From positions 29,959,266-30,023,265 of the forward strand of contig NC_031502.1 of the NCBI RefSeq assembly GCF_000237925.1: a DNA stretch of 64,000 nt, given 5' to 3'. The translations under genes and the position numbers were made by a program. This stretch comes from Schistosoma mansoni. Its lineage: Eukaryota > Platyhelminthes > Trematoda > Strigeidida > Schistosomatidae. The notes below the pieces were generated by a model, which made no database searches, was not told the DNA's origin, and was given only the letters and a program-made list of their open reading frames with translations. Of this stretch, positions 26,456 to 38,379 are shown piece by piece (the stretch's first letter is position 1; every line of letters starts with the position of its first letter).

Positions 26456-27640
26456 ATACGTCTGCCGACATGTTGTAAGAAAGTGTGTTCATCTGCGCCT
26501 CACTGTTTACTCATCATTACACAACGAAGGTAGTGGTCTTGTGAAGTGAATGCTAGATAAACATGTGTTGGACATGATGGGATGTACACACTTGAACTTC
26601 AATCCTTATGTCTAATTTAACGGCACTGTTGTCCCTGATAGCTTTATCCCCTGTTTACATGTCGGCTTTCATCCAGAACTTGTGTAACTATGTTCATATT
26701 TCTTAATCTTCTGTGGTTAAAAATTTGTTGTTTGACTTTCGTTAGAATTCTCTGTAATTGATTAACTTTGCATTGATATGATGCCAGATTATTTACAATG
26801 ACATAGTGATTGACTGAACTCAGGGTTTCGACGTAAGGCGACTAAAGACTTATTATCATTGTTACTGTTATTGTCATTATTATTTTTTTCCTGATTTTCC
26901 CCATTCATTTATTTTATTTTTTAAATTATTCGTTTATTTCAAAAGTCTATATCCATCACACTATTATTATTATGGTTGGACCCTTTCACTATGTGTTCAT
27001 TTCTTTTCTCTCTCTTCTTTTTCCTTCTAACTAAATATTATCCTTAAGATTACGAAGTTTTGGATCAAGACAATAACTTGTATTACGCTGAATTCGACTT
27101 CTTAGACTCGTTTTATCTTCACTATGCATATGCACCTCATACACATTGATTATCTTTTGCACTTAACTGAGACTTTCATAGCATCACCCCAAACTATGAC
27201 TGGGCGCACAAACACTTATTCTAACGTCATATCTTACCACAATAATAAGTTATTTACTTATTAATGTATTTTGTTTTATTTTATTTTTTTTACTCATTTT
27301 GCGGTACATACATAGTTGTTTATTCTTGTTCTGTGTTAAGCTATTGACGTAATTCGCGTCTCCTTTATTTCTATTTCCTTAGTTTCTTCCTTTTCTTCTT
27401 CAAAATCAATTCAAAATTCTTGCCAATTAGACAGAACCTGATTTATTATGACTGTTCTATTATTAATATTTTATTTTCCTTTTCTTTCCTTTCTCAAACA
27501 TGGCAAATGTAATGCTAACATTATTGAAACTTGTGTATCATTGCACTTTTGAAGAAACCCGAAATGGTTTCTTCACAACACTTATGTACCCATAAGATGT
27601 TTGTGAATAATAATAACAATAACAATATTGTTGCCCATTG
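26456..27640. other. Pyrimidine-rich stretch, possibly a LINE 3' region
   Basis: T/C-rich DNA with no coding signal. It ends at 27,597-27,635 in a run of AATAATAATAAC-type repeats, which resembles a non-LTR 3' tail. It might be the 3' untranslated part of the element starting at 25,755 after an internal deletion; I cannot show this. Confidence 0.3.
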
Positions 27641-30600
27641 ACCTTCTCCCGCAAACTTTTGCTTTCCAGTCAGTTCGTTTCAGATAGAAGTTCCATCCCA
27701 TTTTTCCGGAGATGTCCTTGTTAACTTTTTATACTCGATTGATTTAACATTTTTCATTGCGAATTACGCTATTTAGTGCTATGGAAATTTCGGGCTGTAT
27801 CTCGGGTAACGAACGACCTTTTATTAAGCCTATTTTTTCGAGTGCTCGCCACCCACATTACCAAACACGACAATATATCCCACCGAACGGATCAAAATGC
27901 ATCGCCAGAATATTTTTGACAAAAATTACATTAAGAACGATGGAGAGGTTGTATGAATTTTGTGATGAAGATCCCGATCTAAATCCTAAAGAGTGCTTTA
28001 ATATATTTGAATAAATTGGAGTGTGGGAAAGATTTCATGGAACGACCGTGACAAATTCAACCCGAAATTCGGATGGGGGGACTAAGTGAAATTACTTTGT
28101 CGACATACTTGATATAACTGCAAATTATTATAGTTTTTGCGACAGTAACTTGTTGTAATGACTTTTTGATCATGTTTTCCCTGTCCAAATTTGAACAAAT
28201 GAGATTCAGTAGCTTTCCTGTGACCTTCTCTTCCACAAAGATGTTCTTCAAACAGGACAAGGGAGTATGTTGTCACTATGAAATCGATATGTTAACCTGC
28301 TTTTTGCATTCACGACACGCTTACTATTGCTCTTACCCAACATACATATATCGCTACTGAACTCAGCAGACCAACTAAAATGTTCATTGATTCAATGTCT
28401 ACTTAAACAGCTAGCAAAACTTCTTTCGATCACGTTTATGTTTGGAAAACACGCGTTAAACTCCAGGGACGATTTATCACGGACTATGTGACATATTCAT
28501 TGCTTTGTACCTGTGCCTTTGATTTTTCTGCAGATCACTCTGCAGACATGAGAGGCATATGACATGACCGTTTTTCTTTTCTGTGTTGTTTTGATGACCT
28601 ATTATAAGGATGTGACACGATGTATAACAGATATTGCAATTTCAGTTGAACTTGATATTACGGCCTTTGACCCTTCTAGTATTTCATTTAATTCATTGTC
28701 CACCAATTAAACTTTGTTGTAAATTTTCACCCACTTGTTTGAATTTACTGGCAGCTTTTTCACAAATCCCTCTCGTATTCTCTCATACACATTTAGTGGT
28801 TTTTTCACGTGCATAGTTTCACAACGTTCTACCGTCTATAATGTGATACATTTTGTTATAGGTCTCTATTAATCTATATAAAGTTTATAATAACTGTTCT
28901 TCCTATTCCCTTTATAGTATGCTGCAAGCTTTACACTTCTTTTGCAACTGTTGTATCAATGACGTTTACAATTTATATTTCCCATAAAACTCTGCGTTCA
29001 CATTATATTTTCTATAACATATTACCATAACCTTCATATGTTATGGACCTTGTTCCTAGACAAAAAATATAATATACAAATGACCTTGGGTTGATCAGTC
29101 GGAATTAAGGTAAGGTCTCATGTATTTTTCCGGACATCCAAGGTGCGTTGATAGATAACGTATGTGCTACTATCTGTAAAACAAATATTGGATGTAGTTG
29201 GCATATAATGAACAAAAATATCCATTATGCAGCTATAAAATTTAAAGTAAAATATTGACTAAGCTAGACTACAAACATGCCTGCTCCTAAGGCAGATTGC
29301 ATGTTAAAATTTAACTGTTATTTATAAGCCCATCTCAGGACTTCAACCTAACTCTGAAGACCTGTGTCCGAATCTTTAGGCATTATCTTTGACGTCAGAT
29401 GGTGGCAAGAATTCTGTTGAGTTATAATTCTAACTCACAAAAGTGGACCGGCTGTTTATGTGCAAATTTAGTTAGTTTCCTTACTTGAAAGAATAATTCG
29501 ACATGTAAAGTTTGAATGCTGAAATCTACGCTACTGTACCCCTTTTCTAATATTGTGTTTTGTTGTTCATTGTCTTGTAACCAGGAAGGGTTTTGTGATT
29601 AGATTATAGGTCGCTCAAAGTTGTCCGTAAACAATAATTTTACTTGTTCTTATTCATCCATATGGTAATAGGTTTGTGTCACATTTATACGGTCTCAAAA
29701 CGGTCGGATCAACTGAATATCGAGCTGCTTGAGTCAACTGACAATTGTACACCTAATACCGGATTCTTGGTTGCATATTTCAGGGTTGAAGGTTTGTAAA
29801 TAAATTGTTACGTTCTATTTCTATCGTCGGGTTAGTAAATCCTTAGTCACACTGAGAGGTTTCGTAGCAAGTTAAGTTGTTTTAAAATTATCTACCATAT
29901 GAATTGCAGTCATAATTTTGTTCCGAGTGAGACCATCTGGAAACCATAAAACAGACTTAACAAGCAGCGCAAATTCCGCCTTTAATTTCCGTGAGTGGCA
30001 TTTTAGACAAACCTAAACGGAGAAAAAAATTGTCAAAGTTTTGTGAGATAAAGCGTACATGGAATATAACAGTTCTGTTATGCTCTTTAGGTATACCGCT
30101 CCGGCGGCATCTTAATTCTATGTCCAGTAACATTATAACGTTAAACAACAACTCACTCCCTAGACTGCAGTGGAAATCTGTCGTGGTTAATGCAAAAACG
30201 ATATAGGCGCTGTTGTTGGGATGATCAAAGGAGAAAGTCGACGTAATATCCTCTTTGGAAGTTTTGTGTGAATGTATGTGAAAACCACTACACGTAAACA
30301 CATTGCGATGAACCTTGTTGCCTCACTTTTAAATGTGAAGTTACTACTCTTGATCCCTTCATTTGTATATTCGGTTGACCATTTGATTCTAGATGAGACG
30401 GTTGTTATCTCTTTCGACTGCATTTTTTGTTGTTTTTAAGATTTCCCCGAATTTCTATGGTTCTCACGGTTAGGTCTATGTTATTTTAATCTAAATTCTC
30501 GTTTTGGCGGCTACCATGTTGATTAGTTCCCGTTTCTGCTTTTGCGACTTGAACTGACTGGAATTGTGCATTCTGTGACTGTGAATAAAAGCACGATCAC

Positions 30601-31038
30601 AAAACTGGAAACAGCCATTGTAGTAATAGGTAAAAAACTTACGATCGTTCGTCATTTCGTTATGGTATTTTTATGGAGTTAAATACTACATTTTAAACAA
30701 TCTGTAAATGACCAGTCCAGAAATGAGAAAATGCTACTCATGTATTAATAGAAAGGCTCGTTTGTTGGTACTGGTAATAACATTATGTCCTCAAACTGTT
30801 TATCTATTTAATTTGACTTAGATTCAATTATCTGGGCTCGCTGAACGACTTTTAATCGAATAACTCTATGGTCATGTTTGTTTAGGTTATAATGTACAGT
30901 GAGATATATATTTTTATACAGAACCATTCTTCGCTAAACCAATTTCTTTGAAATTTAACCGGGCATGAGTGTCTGAAAACGTCTTCACAGCTGTTATTAG
31001 TTCATTACCAAAGCCACCCGAAATCATCAACGAGCCTA
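27641..31038. other. Intergenic, nothing recognised
   Basis: An 85-codon plus-strand frame at 27,757-28,014 and a 114-codon minus-strand frame at 29,957-30,301 are the longest; neither has a recognisable domain or clear splice context. The stretch is AT-rich. Confidence 0.4.
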
Positions 31039-31425
31039 ATTATTCATGGAATATCGTTATTGTTCTAATAACAAACTACAAGTCATGTTTCTTAAGTAAT
31101 CACTGTTTTCAAGTTCCTGAAATTTTGCGCAAGTTTTGGCATTATTTTTCGGACAAATGTGACTTTTGACACAAATCCGTGAGATCTTGTAACTTTTGCG
31201 TCAAATCATAATATTTATGGGGTTTCTAAAAAGTTGTTGATCACTGTAGCCTAACAGCACTAGAAAAAAAATCTATATTCATTATCACCATCACGGAGTA
31301 GGTGAGGACCATACTCCCTTCCATACTGTAGAGACTCGGTACACGCAACTGAGACGATTCGAGCACTCTTAAAAATTGCGCATCTACACTCCGAGTGCAA
31401 ACACTAGTCCTGCTTTTTGACCGCA
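31039..31425 (+). repeat. Direct repeat, left copy (flank of the central LINE)
   Basis: This matches 37,934-38,361 beginning at 'attattcatggaatatcg'. The first ~225 bp is almost identical; the rest is still alignable ('aaaaattgcgc' against 'aaaaaatttgcgcc') but with many single-base indels. The left copy runs straight into the 200-N gap at 31,426. The right copy begins exactly where the LINE's ATT tail ends. See the findings for the allele interpretation. Confidence 0.9.
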
Positions 31426-31625
31426 NNNNNNNNNNNNNNNNNNNNNNNNNNNNNNNNNNNNNNNNNNNNNNNNNNNNNNNNNNNNNNNNNNNNNNNNNNN
31501 NNNNNNNNNNNNNNNNNNNNNNNNNNNNNNNNNNNNNNNNNNNNNNNNNNNNNNNNNNNNNNNNNNNNNNNNNNNNNNNNNNNNNNNNNNNNNNNNNNNN
31601 NNNNNNNNNNNNNNNNNNNNNNNNN
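31426..31625. other. Assembly gap (200 N)
   Basis: Exactly 200 N, the same length as the gap at 42,922, so it is a placeholder of fixed size rather than a measured gap. Confidence 0.99.
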
Positions 31626-31920
31626 GCATGCACACTTCTTATCCTACCTATCACATGTCTGTCATTCATTTTTGTCTGAGTATAAATATTGATTAATGCT
31701 TGCTTATAGCGAGTTGGCTTACCAGCCATCTCCCATGCATGTCATTTTTACTTCACTCGCTAACATTTGCTCATGTGCTCACTGCCTTCTAGCCTACGTT
31801 ATTTGTCAATAAAAATGTAGTTGCCGCTTCCCTTTGTCTTCTGATATTATACACCGTTCAGATTGATATAATAACGGTTATCGAGACGATCGACTAACGA
31901 AGCACGCCACCACAAGTGAA

Positions 31921-32769
31921 GTGCAAAACAATCAACCCAGCCTACGTGGTAGCGGCAGTTACAACGTTGGCCATAGCGCTATCCCTAAAACACCATACCC
32001 CACCCCTCCCAGAAACGGAGGCGCGTCGCATATTGCTACTAGTCCTAAGAACAAGACTAAACACCAGGCAGCTGTAACCATTCACCCTAAGCCCAAACAC
32101 TCAACTACATCAAAATGCCCACCCACCTATGCCCCTACAGTTTCAAAGCACTGTTCTTGTGGCTCCGATAAAAAGCCAAAACTCAACCCTCACACCAATC
32201 GCTCTAATAGCTATAACCGCCCAAACACTGTAATGCGAAATAATACTAAATTCTCTCTAAACACCCATAAGTACTCCAGCACTCTCAATACACAATATGC
32301 ACCTACTCATAGCAGTCGAATGCACTACAACAAGCATAGTGAACTGGCAGTATCCCCTTATCCTAACGTGAGGTTACGCCCGAAAAAAACCACACTTACA
32401 CATGATGCCAATAAGCCATATAGCTTGAAACATGCAGGTTACAGGAATCAGCACAGCCCACACAACAGGAACACCATCCCCGGCAACAATGTCAGACAAT
32501 CATGCAATAATTATTTGAAACATACAACTCCCCTAACTACCCGTAATAGGAGTAGAACACCCCACTGCACACAAGACAATCATAATGTTGGCCTGCTTGG
32601 GGACCCACCTATCGATTCTAAATACTACCAGAACCAAACCGCCCTTTATAACTCTCTGATCTCCCCTAATTTGGCACACACACCACCTCATCCTTTTTTA
32701 TCTCTCTCCCCCTCAACAGTATTGCTATGGGGTCTCCAAATGTTGAGGGCGACAATTCCACTATTCTGA
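31921..32769 (+). CDS. LINE ORF1 protein (putative)
   Basis: An open 282-residue frame inside the 5' part of the LINE. It is strongly basic and rich in Asn, His, Pro, Ser, Thr and Lys, with few hydrophobic blocks until the C-terminal tail. A small Cys cluster (CSCGSDKK, about residue 78) is present, but no zinc-knuckle array or RRM was recognised. By position it should be the RNA-binding ORF1 protein of the element. Its last 43 bases overlap the ORF2 frame in a different phase. I chose the first ATG after the 5' region; the true start could be downstream. Composition unlike host exons agrees with mobile-element origin. Confidence 0.65.
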   Translation: MQNNQPSLRGSGSYNVGHSAIPKTPYPTPPRNGGASHIATSPKNKTKHQAAVTIHPKPKHSTTSKCPPTYAPTVSKHCSCGSDKKPKLNPHTNRSNSYNRPNTVMRNNTKFSLNTHKYSSTLNTQYAPTHSSRMHYNKHSELAVSPYPNVRLRPKKTTLTHDANKPYSLKHAGYRNQHSPHNRNTIPGNNVRQSCNNYLKHTTPLTTRNRSRTPHCTQDNHNVGLLGDPPIDSKYYQNQTALYNSLISPNLAHTPPHPFLSLSPSTVLLWGLQMLRATIPLF

Positions 32770-35700
32770 GACCACCTTCTATATACTCCGACCTGATGGG
32801 GAGTGACACATCTTTCTCACCGTCGATAACTGTCTCTAGTCTTAAAAGCTCCTTGACGGAACATGATCACCCCCCGAATACACCGCCTATCCATTTAACT
32901 CACCCGATTCTACCCAACACTCGTGAACATACTTCTTTCGCCAAACTAACCTCCGACCACCTTTCTCCCGTTAACTATGCTGGTATTAAACTAAACAAAC
33001 AAGAACGTAGAGCCAATACTCCCACTTTTTCCTCTTCTCATAGTAAAAGCGACAAACCACAGGGTTTACAGCACACCATTTTATTAGACAAACACTCATC
33101 CTTCCTGACACTAATGTTAATTAATGCCCGATCTATTCAGAATAAGATGACTCAACTACGCGCCCTATTACTTTTACACAACCCCTCACTTGTTTTGATA
33201 ACGGAAAGTTGGTTGTCCTCCGATATCACAGACACGTACCTCCAAATAGACACGTATGAGCTCTTCCGCTGTGATCGAGTCACCAAGAAGGATGGCGGTT
33301 GTCTCATATATGCATCAAAAAACATGAGGGCGGAAATCTTTAGTGATCATACCCTCAGTAAAGTACCAGATTCGATGTGGCTTACTGTACACACCCTTGA
33401 ATGTAAAATACTAATCGGATGTATATATCGAGCTCCGAATACCCCCAGTCTGACTGACACCATTATAAGTGAGTCATTCGCTAAGGCTGCCTCGCTTGAC
33501 TTCGCCTGCAAAATTGTCTGTGGTGATTTCAACCTTCCAACCATCAACTGGAAGACACATTCTGGCCCACCGTGCTACGAAGGAATACTAAGGTCCTTAG
33601 ACATACACGGTTGGCAGCAACATGTTAACCTGCCTGCCCGAAATCACAACATTCTTGACTTGATATTCTGTCACAATGTCACACCAACATCAATGGCGGT
33701 TGGCGAGAAGTTCCATAACAGCGATCATAAAATAGTCTTCTGCACCCTTCCGATTCTTGCCAAGCGCAAAAAATTAAAGACATTAAATACGTGTTTCCAA
33801 TATAGAGACTGATACGTCTGTAGGTTGAACGCTATATTCAGATCCTAAGCTGTTCTGATAACCCCAGGCTAGAACTACACCAGGGAGAAGACTCGAGTAT
33901 GAGAGAAAACACTTTACTACAAGGTTCATTCATGTACAGAAAATACAGGGATTTTATAGTAATTAAGAGACCTTGAGTTTACATAGTAGCAGTGTGTTAA
34001 TCAGCCAATCAGGATCTCGTTATTTTAGTAACATAACTTCACACAACTTCTAATTAATCGCTGATTGGTTGGGGCTCTTTATGAGCCTCTGGAGGCTCTG
34101 TTAGAGTTCTCTGGAAGCCGACTTAACACCTGTGGACCATCCTCACAGAGACTGTGCAAACGCCGACTGGAGTAACTTTCGGTTTCTTATGAAGCACTCT
34201 GACTGGAACACTTTCTTTACCAGTGATAACCTTTTAGAAACACTGGAAATATTCAATACTACCACTAAATATGCACTAGACACTACCATCCCTCCTAAAA
34301 TTGCTTTCAAAACAATTGCTCCCTACATCAACCAAAAGGCTAAGTCTAAGCTACGAAAACTAAGAGAGACGTACCTTATATCAAAAGACTTTAGTGCCCT
34401 GCACCAGGTATACTCTGTACTTGAAGGAGTGCAAAGTCATCACAAAAAAAGAGAGGGAAGAACGTACTGCGCTCACAGCTGCATCCAAAGTCCAAAACTT
34501 ATGTCGGCTCCTTGCAAAACGCATGAGAAAGAACGAAGATCACAACATTCACTCTTTACTGCACGATGGTGTGACGTGCTATGACCAAACCGTCATATGC
34601 AAATTGCTAAGTGAATGGTTTTCCCAAAACAGGAATACATCTAATGCCCCAGATGTTAACATAAAATGCATAAGCAAAAGCTATATTAGCACCATAAACT
34701 TATGACATTAGGAGTATACATACCGCCATCAAAACCCTTAAGCCGAATGCGAGCTCTGCTGTAGATGATATACCATCAATTCTCTATAAAATGTCGGGGC
34801 CGGATATACATACGTTACTGCTCAAAATATACACACTATCATTAGAGGCGGGTACATATCCTGAAGCCTGGAAGGTAACGTATGTTCTTCCCAAACACAA
34901 ATCAGGACCGAGAAACCTTGTCGGAAACTACAGACCTATAAATATCACTCCAGTTATTTCGCGCATAATGGAAAAAGTGATACAAAGTCAACTATCAGAT
35001 CACCTACTTAAGGAAGGACTAATAGACCCAACACAACATGGTTTCATTAGAACAAGATCATGTAGTACATGTCTGATAGACTTCTTTAACGAGGTTACTC
35101 GCATACGTGACCAGAAAAAGCTAGTGATTATACTTTATTTCGATATAAAGAAAGCCTTTGACAAAGTACCCCATAATCTTCTAATCAACAGACTCCAGTC
35201 AGTTGGAATTATAAACCCCCTATTGCAATGGATTAAGTCTTTCCTCACAAACAGATACCAAATAACCAAGCTTAACTCTACAACATCTACACCTCGACCA
35301 ATAACCAGTGGTGTTGTGCAGGGTAGTGTCTTGGGCCCATTGCTCTTTATAATTTATATCAACAATATATGCAAGTGCTTTACCACAGGTAAGACCTACT
35401 TCTACTCTGATGACTTAAAAGTCATCTATAAAACTGACATTGGTGGTGTACGTAGTACTATGCAAACGATCCAACATGAACTCAACAAAGTAGACGACTG
35501 GTGCAAACGCTGGGGGCTAGAGCCCAACACAGAGAAATGCGGTTGGCTGTGTATTGGAAACACGTCACTTAAACTAAAACTAGCACTTAACAAAAACCCA
35601 CTGCCCAGACTGACATCAGTAACTGACCTTGGGGTACATTACTCTGACAGTCTTAACTTCTCTGAACATATCTCAACTAAAGCATCTCAAATGCGGAGAT

Positions 35701-36272
35701 TGCTTGGCTTCATCCTTCGTAATTTCTTTCAAAACGAAACTAAAATCATCCTGTATAAAGCCTGCGTAAGACCCATCGTCGAATACTGCTCGTTCTTATT
35801 TTCCAACCTACGCCTATCTGATATACTTAAGGTGGAAGGAATACAGCGAGACTTCACTCGCAAAATACTTAAGAACGACCAACTCACTGACTACAAATCC
35901 AGATGCCATATCTTAGGACTGGAACCCCTCTGGAAAAGAAGGCTTAGGTCTAACTTAATTCTTTATTTCAAACTCCTTGAAAACCTTACTTATTCCACAT
36001 GTTATATAGCTCTCTACCAAGACTCACATGAATACAACCTTCGAGACAAAGTATCCACTGTCAAAATTGAAAAACACAGATCAAAAACTCGGGAAAACTT
36101 CTTCCTTATCAAGTACTCATTAATATGGAACAGTCTTCCTTCTGAAATACGCATGGCAGACAAATTACATACGTTTGCAAGACTCATTGATCAAGCCCTC
36201 ACCTGCACAGATCTGGCGCAAACAAACACATCCACGTCCCACACAGACATCATAGGCTCTCTACATATATAG
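32727..36272 (+). pseudogene. LINE ORF2: endonuclease and reverse transcriptase, interrupted
   Basis: The endonuclease is at about 33,100-33,770: the INARSIQNKM start, an LITESWLS block, KKDGGCLIYASK, CKIVCGDFNLPTINW (about 33,508-33,552) and the C-terminal HNSDHKIVF block. RT is at about 34,850-35,480: NYRPINITPVISRIMEKVI, QHGFIRTRSC, LYFDIKKAFDKVPHNLL, SGVVQGSVLGPLLF and the catalytic box FYSDDLKVIY (about 35,400-35,430), where the usual YADD is YSDD. The thumb and C-terminal domain run on to 36,272. A 338-bp solo LTR splits the frame after the endonuclease. Further breaks include a frame change near the seven-A run at 34,444-34,450 and a stop with frame change near 34,700. In its present form it cannot encode a full ORF2 protein. 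Confidence 0.88.
33810..34147 (-). repeat. Solo LTR inside LINE ORF2
   Basis: A 338-bp insert bounded by TG...CA and flanked by the perfect 5-bp direct repeat GAGAC (33,805-33,809 and 34,148-34,152), the hallmark of LTR-element integration. LINE coding sequence continues directly after the second GAGAC. Read on the minus strand it starts TGTGAGGATGG, carries a TATA-like CTATAAAAT (rc near 33,952-33,960) and ends ACGTATCA, which suggests minus orientation. No internal region is present, as expected after LTR-LTR recombination. The length is close to that of Gypsy LTRs known from schistosomes, but the family is not proven. Confidence 0.85.
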
Positions 36273-37613
36273 ACTGAATTGCCTTATTTTCCTACCTTGT
36301 AGTTGTATCAAATACTTTCCCCTTCCTAATTCTTTTAAATTGAAGTAGACAGGCAACTCACTGGGCCTATCAATACTCGGTCGCTAAACGACGCTTACAA
36401 ATACCCTAAAACGTCAGAAGAAACGAACAATCGACTGCCTACTGCCAGTGGTCGTACAACCACAGAACCGGTCACCCAACAACCGGTTAGGATAGGACAA
36501 AAGAACATCAGTACGAATTTAGGGTGAGTTCCTTCTTGTCTATTCTTTATTAGCTTTTTACTCTTCTGTACACTATATTGCTTTCCATTAATATTATTTC
36601 ACCACTCGTTATCTTACCTTATCTGTAACTAATATAAATGTACACTTTTCCGCCTACTTTGGTAAACAACTATCCTACACTATACCCTTCCTAATGCCTA
36701 TATCTGATTCGCAACCTATACTTTACACTATAGTCAATTAAAGCATTGCATCGAAGCCTTACCCACAGTCCATAATTTGTAACTGACTGATAAGCTTGTA
36801 AAATGATACTTATAGAAATAGTGTTTTCCAACAGGATGTAAAACAGAGCATTGTGTGAGGTATGATATATATCCAAAAAATAAGCGTAAATGAGCCTAAC
36901 ATCACAAAAGGAGGGAGGGTGGAGTTACTGACCAGCAAGCACTGATGGTGAGGGCGATGATTTCAATCCACCCGTGTTTGTGGGGCAGAACATTTTGTTT
37001 GTATCAGGCTCTTTATGGATGAGAACAAGTCAATAGATCTGTGATATTGAGATTGTTCACCTACACTCACCATTACGACTCATGTTTCTAATTTTTGTGC
37101 TGGATTAACTATTCTACTAAGACAACCTTTAACATGCTAACTCGGACTTTTACATGAAAACTGTGTGGCAGGCATCGGATGATGAAAAAAAACAGACTGT
37201 AAAGGATATGGTTGCTATTTTACTCAACACTCTACTCTCTATATGCACTCTCTGTTCTTCCTCATTCGAATCTTGACTTCCCTCCTTCATTGGAACCTAC
37301 TCCACCTTGATAAATATCACAACTCATCGTTCTTTATTACTGCCTTCTCTCTTCTGGAGCCCCTAATCGCAGTTCACTCTTGCAACATGAGCTAGTATCA
37401 ATTTAATCTAATAATTTATCATACCTCCATCTGTTCCGCTAATAAATGTTAAGCATTGATTATCGCTCATATCCAAATGCCTTGCTGCTCCTCGGTTTCT
37501 CTTTTGTTTTTTCTCTTCAGAATCTTGCTCTGAGGGTGAAGCTATGTAACTTCTGACATCTGGAACAAGCTCGACGAACGCGCTTTCCCAAGGTCATAGC
37601 TCGAACCAGGCGC

Positions 37614-37939
37614 TCCACAAGCCTACTTTATAACAACTATAAACTTAAAAAGCTGCATTACATAAATACTTAGCACGACCGAAACCCTATTACACTTTTT
37701 GTCGAGATTGGATCTGGTATATAAGTGGACTCTATGCCCCTTTGGAAACTATTCTTATGAAAACACATTATATGTGAACGAATGAACTGCTATCAACTTT
37801 TATAGATTATAATTACTAAACAAGCTTGCTTGGGATGCATACTGTGAACCAGTATATGTTGTAAATTGTAGATCATGCCTGTAAAAATGGCGTGTACCTG
37901 CTACTCCAGAAATATATTATTATTATTATTATTATTATT
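37614..37939 (+). repeat. Repeat B reference: 3' end of the central LINE
   Basis: The last ~325 bp of the LINE, matched by 22,672-22,987 (inverted) and in its last 130 bp by 17,695-17,825. It ends in an (ATT)n tail that abuts the right copy of the flanking direct repeat. Confidence 0.85.
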
Positions 37940-38361
37940 CATGGAATATCGTTATTGTTCTAATAACAAACTACAAGTCATGTTTCTTAAGTAATCACTG
38001 TTTTCAAGTTCCTGAAATTTTGCGCAAGTTTTGGCATTATTTTTCGGACAAATGTGACTTTTGACACAAATCCGTGAGATCTTGTAACTTTTGCGTCAAA
38101 TCATAATATTTATGGGTTTCTAAAAAGGTTGTTGATCAGTGTAGCCTAAACAGCACTAAGAAAATAAAATTTATATTTAATTAATCACTATCAGTGAAGT
38201 TAGTAGAGGACCATAACCTCACATCCAATAACAGTAAGAGACATCGATAACAACGAAAACTTAAAGACGAATTTCGAAGCACTAGTATAAAAAATTTGCG
38301 CCATCATACACCTCCAGATGTGTCAAATCGACCTAGGTCACTGTTTTTTTATGAACCGGCA
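37934..38361 (+). repeat. Direct repeat, right copy
   Basis: Partner of 31,039-31,425. The start is flush with the ATT tail of the LINE. From about 38,110 on, single-base insertions and deletions against the left copy become frequent (for example an extra G or A in runs near 38,126 and 38,150). Confidence 0.88.
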
Positions 38362-38379
38362 AATGGATTTTGACATAAA

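Larger units (their letters stand above)
31626..37939 (+). mobile_element. Long two-ORF LINE (APE-RT, CR1/Jockey-like group)
   Basis: A near full-length non-LTR retrotransposon of at least 6.3 kb. Layout: 5' untranslated region from the gap to 31,920, ORF1 at 31,921-32,769, ORF2 with an apurinic endonuclease and RT (32,727 to 36,272), and a 3' region of about 1.7 kb ending in an (ATT)n tail at about 37,917-37,939. The last 130-320 bp recurs as 5'-truncated copies at 17.7 and 22.7 kb, which ties the tail to this family. ORF2 is interrupted by a solo LTR at 33,810-34,147 and by frame changes downstream. The 5' end lies in or before the gap. The clade is judged from motifs only. Confidence 0.88.

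Noticed and set aside
31241-31729. Frames running through the N gap
   Set aside because: Their length comes from unknown bases, so they are not evidence of coding.
33810-34147. Reading the insert in LINE ORF2 as a DNA transposon with an 8-bp AGAGACTG duplication
   Set aside because: No terminal inverted repeat fits those ends, whereas TG...CA ends with a 5-bp GAGAC duplication fit an LTR exactly.
31039-37939. A true long target-site duplication made by the LINE
   Set aside because: Not excluded, but a ~390-bp duplication would be far outside the usual range and the left copy ends at an assembly gap, so an allelic redundancy is preferred.
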